Origin: Artemia franciscana
Taxonomy: Eukaryota; Arthropoda; Branchiopoda; Anostraca; Artemiidae
NCBI RefSeq assembly: GCF_032884065.1
Contig: NC_088868.1
Span: forward strand, 3,033,043-3,097,042
Direction: 5' to 3'
DNA: 64,000 nucleotides
Under the pieces are notes generated by a model. That model did no database searches. It saw only the letters and a program-made list of their open reading frames with translations, and was not told the origin of the DNA. A program made the translations under genes and the position numbers. The stretch's first letter is position 1, and the number at the start of each line of letters is the position of its first letter. This document shows positions 33,380-43,597 of this stretch, piece after piece.

Positions 33380-35290
33380 GTAAAATATCCCGTGGAAATT
33401 ATCCCAGAGCAATACCCCCTCCCCAACATACACAGAAAATAGCCCTTTTTATTCCCCCTTTTATTGTAACCTCTAAAGTTTAATCAGTTGCAATTAATTA
33501 CTGCTTTGGGAGCTGGTGTCTACCCTACCCTTCCCCCCTTCCCCAAAATATTAACCCAGAAAACACCCAACTGAAGAAAATTCCTCAAAATTTTGGCTTG
33601 ATACCTCTGGGTAAAAGAGGATAGGGAAGGAGGGCTGGCTATTTCAAAATTTTGATAGGAAGCATTTCAGGAATAGGGCGAAGAATGATTTCCTTTTGAT
33701 CACTTTTGACTCTTAAAAAGAGCTCAAGAAGTTTCGATTTCCAATGGAAGGAGCCTCCTTAAAAGCTTATACAACCTTACCTTCTGTAAAAACCTTATAT
33801 GCTGACGATGGGCAACTACCAGAGCTTATAGCACTTCCACTGAGGGCTGAGGGGGGGGGGGGTCAAATTCAAAGCAGTAGTTATTCGACATTTCGACCAT
33901 TATCAGTAAAATGGCCAACTCAAAATTTTAATCAAAGGTGTTAAGAAAAATGGGTGTGTTAGGGATGACTTGTTGCCGTCCGATTACTTTTGACTTTTGG
34001 AAATAGACCTAGAACTTTTAATTTCCTATCAAATGAACCTCTTTGAAGATTCTTTCAATCCTTCTATCAAACCTTATATGCTCCTTGGATATAACTTAAA
34101 ACCCATACCTACAGGTTCTGTGGGGTTGTGTCAACCCTGGAAGCATTGCTATATTATCATTGGATGATTTTGGACAAAATGATTATTTCAAAATTGCAAT
34201 CTGATTCATTTGGGGAAGAGACTGCATCTGGGGGAAGGGTGGGTGGTGAAAAGCATATTTGCCATCCGATTACTTTTGACTCCTTAAAAGGGAAAACTAC
34301 CAATTTCCAAAGAAATTAGTATCTTTCTAAGTTTATACGGACACTTTTTTAATATGAACCTTGCATGTTCCCGAACCTAAATCTTTGGACTATTTTGAAC
34401 ACATTGGTTATTTTCAAATTTTGATAGGATGTTTTGGGAAAAAACGGGTTGAAGAAGGGAAGGGGGACTGGTTACCCATTTACTGTTCGATGTACAATCA
34501 AGTGAGCCTCCTCCGAAGTTAATACAGTTATTATATTAGGAAGGAACGTTTAGTGGGAAATAAAATTGATAGTTATTTGACATTTGGATCATTTTACCAC
34601 TAACGACACACTCAAAATTTCGTTCGCAAATACTGAAGAAAAAAGAGTGGCGGGGGGGGGGTTCTGGCTACCATCTGGTTGCTCTTGAGTCTTATAAATT
34701 GAGCTAGAACTTTTAATTACCAATCACATTAGCGCCCTCTAAGATTTGTGAGACCATCCCTTCTATCAAGCCTTATAAGCACCCTGGTTATAAGTTAAAA
34801 CCTATTATCCTAGACTTTGCAGGGTTTTCTTAACCTCGGTGGCACTGCATTATGATCTATGGGCAATTTTGAACACAATACCTATATCAAAATGTTTATA
34901 CGAGCGATTTGAGAAAAAAGGGAGTGGGGGGGGGTCTAGCTGTCCTCTAATCACTTTTGACTCTCTAAAAGAGAAACAGAAATTCCAATTTAAAATCGAA
35001 TGAGTATACTAGAAAGCTTACGTGGCAACCCTTTCAAAAGAACCTAATACGTCCCCAAGCATGACTTAAAGCCCTTGTCCCGGACTCTTAATATTTGTCA
35101 ACCTCAAAGGCACTATCTATAATCTTTGGGCTATTATTAGCGGAGTGGTTGTCTCAAATTTTCGGCCGAGTGAATTTAAGGAGATAGAGGGTGAAGGGGG
35201 ACTTTTGTTTTCTGATCACCTTTGACTCTTAAAATGCTGAACAGGTATTGAAATTGTTTTTTCCACATTTCTGACAAGGGCACTGGCTTA
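33380..35290 (+). repeat. Degenerate tandem array, about 265-320 bp unit
   Basis: The anchor 'cttttgactct' or a variant recurs near 33702, 33987, 34272, 34682, 34952 and 35218. Between anchors the order is constant: aactttaatttcc, tgagcctcct, cttctatcaaaccttat, ataacttaaaaccc, gtcaaccctggaggca, ttggactattttgaacaca, tcaaaattttga, then a G-run before the next 'gactctt'. A lone unit survives at 60990-61110. No protein is encoded. Confidence 0.8.
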
Positions 35291-36515
35291 AGAGACTTTA
35301 AATGAAGGAACTCAAAGTTTTTACTCCGCTTGAGATGCAATGTAAGTTAAATATTCAGAAAATTAAAAAGTAAATTATAAGCTGCGAAGACAGCTTTGGT
35401 GTTATATATGATGATTCAAGGATTTTTAAGACCAAATGAGAGACTGTAGATGGCCATAAAATGCAAAATGATTCATCCAATGCCAATTGTGACATTTAAT
35501 GGAAGCGAACATAGTATTCTGTTCGAAAATGACCGATTAGCCTAAAAAAAGGATAATAAACTGCAATTTTGTTTTATTTTTTGTAATTACAGGTTCATAA
35601 TCATACAAATTTTTAAGGATTTGTCACGTGTTTTGGGTTGATTTAAACACAAACAATGGATCCCAGGTTAAAACATACCTCACCTAAAAGGCATAAAAAT
35701 AATTAAAAATTGACATTGAATTTACTAAAAAGAATCCCTAGCTCACATAGAAAAACGCAGAAATTCAAAATAAACAATTTCTTCATGAAATAAAATTTAT
35801 TTTCAATACTACTAAAGATCTCCATAGAGATACCTGTCATCTAATAGTATAATGGAATTATTCAATTGACGAGTCAACGCGATGAAAAGGGTATTTAAGC
35901 TCACCTAAGGTCGGGATTCCCCCGATTTTAGATGGCCTTCTTGAGCAATGCTGCCACCTCGAGTTCAGGCATTTTCAAATTTTAAATGATTCGTAGAATA
36001 ATTTCCTAAGGAGACCATCACAAAAGAAGGAACTTTGTTTAATCCTAACCTAGGTTGGGAAGAGTGTGACGGCTAACCTATTAGAATATTCACTTGGAAA
36101 AAAAGCCTATAAGAATCAAAATCCATTATTATGAGGCTACACTCCACTGCCCTAATAATGCCAATATCTACTGCCTTAAACTTTTCAAAATGCCCTCAAA
36201 ATAGGTGAAGCATATCACCATAACTTGTTTTTGCCTAAATTTTGTAAACAGTAACTTGAAAATTATTTTAGTATGGTGTATTTTTTCAAGCTTTCACCTG
36301 TATTAATTTTTTTTTACCTTTTAAAGCCGGTCAAGTAAAGGTGTCGACTGAAATATTTACATAGTTTTCTTTTATTCTTTACTTGCTGGTATTATCCTCG
36401 CTCTCTCTTATTTACGGTCTCTCATATTAACAATTCTTTCGTTTTGTCATGATTAGCCAGTTTGGCATAAGAAATGATTTCTGGCTGTTATCAAACAATC
36501 AATAAAACAAGCAAG
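35290..36515. other. AT-rich, no gene recognised
   Basis: No domain, splice-bounded exon or named repeat was identified in this stretch on either strand. Confidence 0.5.
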
Positions 36516-36519
36516 AGCT

Positions 36520-36960
36520 AAGAGCTCATATAGCACTTTTGACGAGGCCAGAAGAGCCAAGAGCTCATATGGTATGAGCTCTAACAAAATTTTAAGAATC
36601 AATAGATTTATTTAAAAGGAAAATCAGAGGCTTAATGCCGGTCGGGATTTAAAATAAGAGCTTTGAGTCACGATGTCCTTGTAAATATCAAAATTCAATA
36701 AGATCCGATCACCCACTCGTAAGTTATAAATACCTCATTTTTTCTAATTTTTCCTCTTCCTTTAGCCCAAAAGATGGTTGAATCAGGGAAAACGACTTTA
36801 TCAAGTCAATTTATGCAGCTTTCTAACACGCCTACCAATTTTCATCGCCATAGCACGTCCAGAAGCGCCAAACTCGCCAAAGCACTGAACCCCACCCCCT
36901 AGCTCCCCCAAAGAGAGCGAATCCAGTACCGCACTCTAAGTCTTCCCATCATTCAAACAC
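36520..36960 (+). repeat. Composite repeat with a GAGCTCATA palindrome and one satellite unit
   Basis: 36525-36585 carries two copies of 'agagctcatatg', the second forming a perfect palindrome (GAGCTCATA, tgg, TATGAGCTC at 36561-36581). 36640-36760 and 36880-36930 then match the 11.4-12.7 kb satellite (ggtcgggatttaaaataag, ctcgtaagttataaatacctc, ctcccccaaagagagcg). The part between (36765-36880) is a variant section seen in outline at 12690-12720. Confidence 0.7.
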
Positions 36961-36964
36961 ATAA

Positions 36965-37960
36965 AAACGGTGAGCAACTAACTACAAACGCTGAAGTTTG
37001 CCTCCAGGCAGCAAATGAATTCTTCGAAGAGCGGTTGCTGTCCCTTAATACAAAAAAGACAAAGTATATCATTTTTAAACATGGAAATGATCCAGTTTAC
37101 AACAGCAAGATAAATACGGCAGACCACGAAGAAATTGAACGAGTTGACCACATTAAATATTTAGGTATAATAATTGATGAAAAGCTGGATTGGACAATCC
37201 ACATTAAATTTCTTTGTATGAAGCTGTCAAGAGCTGTTGGTATTCTCCATAGACTGAAATTTATTTTTCCCCATAAAATGTTACTGATCCTATATTTCAG
37301 TCTATTCCCCTCATATCTTTTATATGGAACAAGCATTTGGGCTTCAAATTATAAGTCAGAATGGAAGCAAGTTCAAATTCTTCAGAATAAAGCTATGCGT
37401 GCAATTTGCAAGCTTGAGCCTCGTCAGAGTGTGAAGGCGTTTTTAATAAAACTTAAGATATTAAATGTGGCTCGACTTTGAGAAAAAAATATTGGCGAAA
37501 CTTTATATAAAGTAAGCACAAATACCGCACCTTATTCGTTTATGTCGGCTTTTCGAAGGAATGATGAAATTCACCAACATGACACTCGACATGCATCACA
37601 ACTAGTTACAGAAACGAGACGTCTCACATCATCTGGTTTTTCAATCAAATTTAGCGGATCGAAAATATGGAATTATTTGCCAAATACGTTGAGAAATGCT
37701 AATAGCCTACCAGAGTTCAAAAGTAAGATTAAAAGCTTCTTATTGGAAAATATTGAATTAGATCCTAATTTCTTGTACCGATAATTCTCTATGTTTTGTT
37801 TTATTAATTTACGTTTGTTTTCTTTTCTTTTCCCTTCTTCTTCTTTTCTTTTCTTACCTTATATTTCTTTTCTTGATGATTAAATAAATACTGTCACCCG
37901 TTACGGGCAGTGCTCTCTTAGGGTGTAGTTAGTTTACAGTGTATGATTTGTTTTTGTTAG
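36965..37960 (+). pseudogene. LINE 4: CR1/Jockey-type ORF2 C-terminus
   Basis: Open from about 36970 (LTTNAEVCLQAANEFF) through LNTKKTKYIIF (37044-37077) and IKYLGIIIDEKLDW (about 37152-37193). It continues with GTSIWASNY and QILQNKAMRAI (about 37376-37408) to a single TGA at 37479-37481. The frame resumes with a terminal block: SSGFSIKFSGSKIWNYLP (about 37629-37683) and FKSKIKSFLL, stop at 37782. This is the thumb plus C-terminal domain of CR1/Jockey-type ORF2. The endonuclease and catalytic RT core are absent, so the copy is 5'-truncated. The 3' untranslated tail has a ttcttttctt-rich section and ends near 37960-37985. Only one stop in 270 codons makes it one of the younger LINE pieces here. 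Confidence 0.88.
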
Positions 37961-37989
37961 TAAACGAACTGAATTGAACTGAATAATAA

Positions 37990-38680
37990 CCATTACTGTA
38001 TGTAAACAATGGTCAAAGTTTGTACCTTGCAGCCCCTCCCCCGGGGACTGTGGGGGATGAAGTCGTCTCCAAAGACATAGTTGTTAGGTTTTCAACTAAG
38101 TTGAACAGAATGGCTATCTCAAAATTTTGATCTGGTGACTTTGAGAACATGAGCATGGAAGGGGGTCTAGGTGCCCTCCAATTTTTTTGGTAACTTAAAA
38201 AGGGAACTAGAACTTTTAATTTCCGTTAGAATGAGCCCTCTCGCGACTTTCTAGGACCACTGGGTTGATACGATCATCCCTGGGGGAAAAAACAACAAAA
38301 AACACAAACAAACAACTAACCACGCATCCGTGATCTGGCTTCTGACAAAAAATACAAAATTCCACATTTTTGTAGATAGGAGCTTGAAACGTCTACTAAA
38401 GGGTTCTCTGATACGCTGAATCTGATGATGTGATTTCCGTTAAGATTTTATGACTTTTAGGGGGTTTTTCCCCTATTTTCTAAAACAAAGCAAATTTTCC
38501 CAGGCTCGTAACTTCTGATAGGTAATACTAAACATGATGAAACTTAAATATTTCAAATCAACATTAAAATTCAATTCTTTTGATGTAACGATTAGCATCA
38601 AAATTCCGTTTTTTAGAGTTTTGGTTACTATTGAGCCGAGTCGCTCCTTACTACAGTTCGTTACCACGAACTGTTTGATG
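37990..38680 (-). repeat. Repeat A, inverted, left half
   Basis: Complement of the A order: the G-rich/ccccgggg block near 38040, gatagccattttgttc complement near 38115, gtgaccaaaaaaattgg complement near 38195, cagattcagcgtatcag complement near 38405. It ends with the intact start hairpin (acagttcgttaccacgaactgt) at about 38653-38675. Confidence 0.85.
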
Positions 38681-40330
38681 AGTAGGTGATTTATGGAACT
38701 AACTAAGAGGGTATGGAGGGGGAGTATATGTAAGGGGTGCTTATAAACCTCCAAATTTCAAATTTATTTTGAAGTCCAGCAATGTACTAACTGAACCACG
38801 CTTCTAATAATGTAATTTAATATATTGGTGCTTGTAGGAGTTTAATTGCGTGGCTTATTAAGGGGGCCTTGAGGAGGAAGATGCGGGAGGTGTTTTTGCA
38901 AACCCCCATTTAAGGGTTTTGGACCATAATTATTACAATGATGCCGTTTTATGGTTCCAAGATTTTCCACTAAGAAGTGGCAGCAACGCTGTTGTTTTCA
39001 GTTCTATATCTCACTTACGAATGGTAGAATAGATAAAAATCGCGTGGATATTGAGCAAATGTTTTCAAATGAGCCATTAAATATCCCTATAAGAAGTTCT
39101 GGTAGCCCACCAGCCCCAGGTTTTTCACTTAAGACATGGTACGAGAAGTTCTGTTTTAGTGTCATTTGAAACATGCAGTTGGTAAAATTTATAGGAAGAA
39201 CGTAGATATGAGAAATAATTTTTATATGAGTTATCAAAAATATATCTAAGACGTTCTAGTAGCCCGTTAGCTCCACCTCTAGAAAAACAGCATAAAAAGA
39301 GCCTTTTTTCGCGCCATATGGCACTTGCAGATGATGCATATAATAACGTTGAATATGGCATTTGCAGAATGATACATATAACGTACATATAATAAATAGC
39401 TTTTGAATGAGCTCTTAAGCATCTCTCTATGACGTTCTAGTAACCCGCTAGGCCTGTAAAAAAGAAGAGAAAAAGACCATTTTAACATTTTTAAAATTTT
39501 ATTTACTATGGGCGGTGGCTTGCTCTTTGCTAGCTTGCAGCTATTGCTACAACTATGATAAAGAGTTCATTGCGAATTCTCCTCAGAAACTAGTTAACAT
39601 TGAAATCTATGAAATCTAATAGATGGAGGAATTTGTAAAAAAAAAAAAAACCTAGCAAATATAAGCAATAGCTTTTAATTGAGGCATTAAATACCTATAT
39701 ACGATGGTGTGGTTGCAGGCAAATGTTTCAGTATCTTACTGATGAGCAGACGATTTATGAAACTTACTAAGGGGGCTGGGAGGGGGTGTATAGGAGGGGC
39801 TCTTTTAAACCTCTACATAAGGGTTCTGGAATATAACTATTACAATAGTGCCTGTTTTATACTTCACGGCTTTTCCGCTTTGGAACTGGCACCAAAAGTG
39901 TTGTTTTCAGTGCTATATCCAACTTACGAATGGTAACATTGATGGAAAAGCACTTATTTATGAGCAGTAGATTTCAAATGAACCATTAAACATCACTCTT
40001 TTAAATTCTGCATGCCCAATAGCCCCAGCTTAGCTACTTGAGACACAACACCGAAAGTGCCATTTTCAGTGCCATTTGGAGCTTGCAGATGACGGAATTT
40101 ATAAAAAAAAAGCACTTAAATATGAGCAAAATCTTTTGAAAAAGCGATTAAACATCTCTCTATGACGCTATGGTAGTCCGCTAGGCTTGCTGAAAAAAAT
40201 TACAATAAAAAAACAAAACAAAAAACAGAGGAAAAATCAGTGCTACCCATACAAAAAAGTAATTTTCCTTGTTGTTCAAAGAAGGAGACTGTAATTTCCC
40301 TCAATGAGGTTTTGGACCATGTTGATTCCA
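38680..40330 (+). repeat. Nested tandem repeat: about 1.06 kb unit containing 150-180 bp subunits
   Basis: 'gatgag(t/c)ag.cgatttatg' followed by 'aagggggctgggagg'-type sequence recurs at about 38676 and 39738, a long-range period of about 1.06 kb. Within it, 'gttctggtagcccgctagc' variants recur near 39099, 39252, 39433 and 40166, with 'caaatgagccattaaaca' between. No gene; the 70-90 codon ORFs in it are repeat-derived. An inverted piece is at 2868-3300. Confidence 0.7.
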
Positions 40331-41000
40331 ATGGTGCACTTTTCATTTTCATCTGACGCCATTTCTTAGAGGTTTCAGGCCTTTTTTTAAATCACCATAA
40401 ATTTCTTTTCGCAATAAACTTTTACTTTTAAGACAAACCGAAAAAATACCTACCATTCCAGAGTCAGTGTCAAATGACAATTTTTTCACCAGGTATTTTT
40501 TTTCAAAACGCGTTTTTCGACTTTTGGTTAACATGGGCTGGAGCTCACTCTTCACTAGGCTGCTGCTACCGCTGCAACCATGTAAATGGACGGCATTCAT
40601 CTACAATTCAAAATGAGAAATTGGCTTACATTCTTGACAGTTGGGAAAGGGCAAAATGTATTTTTTTCAAAATCTACGGCCGGACTAATTTTTTGTTTTC
40701 AAGGTTTTTGATAAAATACCAAAATAGACATTTGTCAATAAAATTACCCAAGAAAATATTTTCTGAATTAAGGGGTAGGGAAAAAAATATAAGACGGACA
40801 ACATACTCACTGTCCCCATCTTAACAGATTTCACTGAATGGGAACCTTCATAGAGGAAGGTCCCTCGGGTAAAAATTCTTACCTTTTTCTCATATCTTAT
40901 ATTTGCCCCCGCCCTCCATGTGATTTTAGAAAACTGCCAAAATGGACCGAACATGTGATATGTGAAAGATTTTTGGCAATACAGCTGCCCCATTTATATC
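40330..41000. other. No gene recognised
   Basis: 40380-40460 matches the fragment near 2.4 kb in inverse orientation (aaatttcttttcgcaat). The remaining sequence, with overlapping ORFs of 100-116 codons on opposite strands, shows no recognisable domain. Confidence 0.45.

Positions 41001-41079
<79 letters not shown>
41001..41079. repeat. (TTA)n microsatellite, about 79 bp
   Basis: Uninterrupted trinucleotide run. It creates a spurious poly-Tyr segment in the plus-strand frame at 40838-41146. Confidence 0.98.
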
Positions 41080-41080
<1 letters not shown>

Positions 41081-41750
41081 TGTGTAAGATTAATGTTGGC
41101 TTTTGAATGGTTTACCCAAATCCAAAGTGTGTTACATTACTATTAAGATATAACTCAAAATTAACAAGCATACAACTTCTAAGCGCACTAGTTTACATTT
41201 TTTATAAGCTTTTTTTTGGGGGGGGGGATGAACTATTTTCACTAAGTTAGTTTTAATATTATCAAGTACTCGAAATAAGTATGTCTCTGTAACTGTAAAT
41301 TTATTTTTGCAATTTTTCACAATGTATATCTTATGCGTATTTGCCATGAATCGTTACCAAACCTCTCATAACATTAAACAGCAGAGACCCAGTTTATTTA
41401 TACAGCGGAGACCTTTTGCGGGAGATTATTTCCTGCGGGAGGAATTTTCCAAAGGGAAAATTGTACTTGGAGTTGAAATTTTCTGGGGGAATTTTCTTGA
41501 CAAATTTTACAGGTGGGAGGTTTCCTGGCATGATTTGAATTGAGTTACAAATTAAATGACAAAAAAAAAAAATTTTCAACTGAATGTAAAGTACGGAAAG
41601 TAACAGATGTTACTTTGTTTATAAGGGAGCTGCACCTTCGTCCCTTTTTGCTCTTTACCCTAAGGTTTGACTTTTGTCACACTTCTTTAATAAATGCCTT
41701 TCAAACACAAGGCCGTTGACGTTGAATGAGATGTATCTTTTTCTAGAGCT
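41080..41750 (+). repeat. Repeat B and P remnants
   Basis: 41385-41535 is repeat B-like (gcgggaggaattttcc, ttttctgggggaatttt, ggtttcctggcatgattt). 41570-41760 is a decayed P arm (tttcaactgaatgtaaag, then cttttgc-tctttacc, then the caaacacaagg spacer). 41080-41380 holds a G-run near 41220 and nothing I recognise. Confidence 0.55.
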
Positions 41751-41754
41751 TTGA

Positions 41755-41961
41755 GAGTATAGATGTTATAGCTTTGAGAGTGATGATGTTAGTAAAACCT
41801 GCAGGGAGATTCGCGCTACGCTGAATCAAAAAAAGAAAGAAATGGAGGATAAAGTATTTGTTGCATGGATCCCACCCACGGTATCACCCACATTATGCTA
41901 CATAGACCAAGACGGAGTGAAACAAAAAAAGAAGTGGTATAACGTCCCACCAGTCGAATAA
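41755..41961 (+). pseudogene. LINE 5 ORF1-like C-terminal fragment
   Basis: An open frame of 68 codons ends at TAA 41959-41961. It reads FESDDVSKTCREIRATLN, then a Lys-rich stretch, then VFVAWIPPTVSPTLCYIDQD and KKWYNVPPVE. It lies 260 bp upstream of the LINE 5 ORF2 start, on the same strand, which is where the end of a LINE ORF1 is expected. No start codon is near; the upstream part has been replaced by P/B repeat sequence. The ORF1 assignment is inferred from position. The family is not recognised from sequence. Confidence 0.5.
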
Positions 41962-42221
41962 ATTGTGTTTTTTTTTTTGTCATTATTAGTGATTTGTTAG
42001 GATTTGTTCATAATAGTCATTATATAAATGCACAAATATGCATTGGTGTGCGCACATTGTTTCCAAAATGTGCGTGTTCTCTGTTGAATGAGAACTTCCA
42101 CCGAAACGCAATGGAATTCTCCGACGTGTGCGGTTGTTATATATGCTTAGCTTAGTTTTCTTTTTTGAGTGGTCTTTTGTTAAATTGTTGATTAACCGGA
42201 GTGAGGCTTTTATGTTGAATT

Positions 42222-43596
42222 ATGATATTGAGTTTACATAATTTACCTGATCTTGCAAGCAGAACTAAACTGCTAGAGGAAAATCCTTTTGATATACTGG
42301 AATGCATGAGGGATGTGAAGGATGATGAAGCAGTAATTTTGGAAGATAGCCCGAAAAACAAATATTTATTTATGGATGATTCTATCCCCACATGCAGTAA
42401 TGTACTTTTTTCTAGTTTTAACTGCAGAGGTTTACTTAGTAGCATTGAGTTCATAAATGACATAATTAATAAAAATAAAATTGAAGCTTTAGCGGTAAAC
42501 GAAACTTTCTTAAATGATAGGAATATTAATGATGTAATGTTTCTTGATTATGATTTTGTTCATGAGAGTAGAAAACACCATCAGCATGGTGGATTAGGAT
42601 TTATCATAAGAAAAGAGTTAAAATCGAAAATAAGACGAGACCTAATGATTTGGAATGTAGAAATGATTTTTGAAACGTGTATTCTGGAATGTGAAGTTAA
42701 TAAAAAATCAACAATTATGATATTTTTATATTGCCCACTTTCCGGAAGCATAGATCAATTTTTGATGCAATTTGAAATTCTGTTCAATAAAATATCACAA
42801 ATGAATAAGCAAATATTTATATTTGGTGATTTCAACCTAGACCTAATGAAAATTCAAGCAAAGCAAAATGATTCTAAGATAAGAGAATTTTTAGAACTAA
42901 TACTTTTTCAAAGACTGCTCCCATCATGTCTCATTTCAACTCGAATAGATGATAATGGAGCAACATTAATTGATAATATTTTTTATAATAGTATTTGCTT
43001 TTCAACTTTTGTCATATTAAACGATATTTCAGATCACGGTGTGATAATTTCTGAATTTAATTTGGCCAGATCTAAAAAAAAAAAACGTAATGAAAAAATA
43101 GGTTGTATAGTAAATGATGAATCAATTGCGCCTTTAATTATTAAGCTAGGAGATATAGATTGGCAGGAAGTAGTCAGTACTGAGGATGCAAACAAGGCAT
43201 TGGAAATGTTTTATAAATCATTTAATGATGTTTATAATGATATATGTCTGAAAGTTAAAAGGAAAACACCCAAGTCAATGCCACAAAAATCATGGATATC
43301 CCGAGACTGTTAAAATGTATTAATGAAAAAAATAGACTATACAAAATTAAATGCAACTATCCGTCTGATGAAAACATACAGAAATTCAAATTGTACAAAA
43401 TACTCTGACTAGAACTTTGAGAGAAAGTGAAAGAAATTATTATGAGAAGGAAATTTCTTCAGCTGCGTCCCAGCAGAAAATGTGGGAAATCTTGCGTGAT
43501 AAATTAAATAAAAATAAACCAAGAGCAATACCAACTTTTCTTAATAATGGATATGACACTAATGAATCAACTGAAAAAAAGGATATCGCAGAATTA
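42222..43596 (+). pseudogene. LINE 5 ORF2, endonuclease part
   Basis: Starts at ATG 42222 and stays open for 363 codons. Endonuclease/exonuclease/phosphatase motifs appear in order: FSSFNCRGLLS (metal-binding Asn, about residues 65-75), ALAVNETFLN (Glu), GGLGFIIRKEL, IFGDFNLDLM (Asp and Asn, about residue 200) and ISDHGVIISEF (Asp-His). The endonuclease thus looks catalytically complete. A frameshift at about 43310 shifts the linker (CINEKNRLYKIK). A second near 43410 restores RESERNYYEKE, and the frame runs to IAEL at 43596, where the A-A-P composite enters. Together with the second part this is a CR1/Jockey-type ORF2. Confidence 0.9.
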
Positions 43597-43597
43597 T

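Noticed and set aside
40838..41146. 102-codon ORF with a poly-Tyr run
   Set aside because: Created by the (TTA)n microsatellite; the flanking parts have no domain and the opposite strand is open too.
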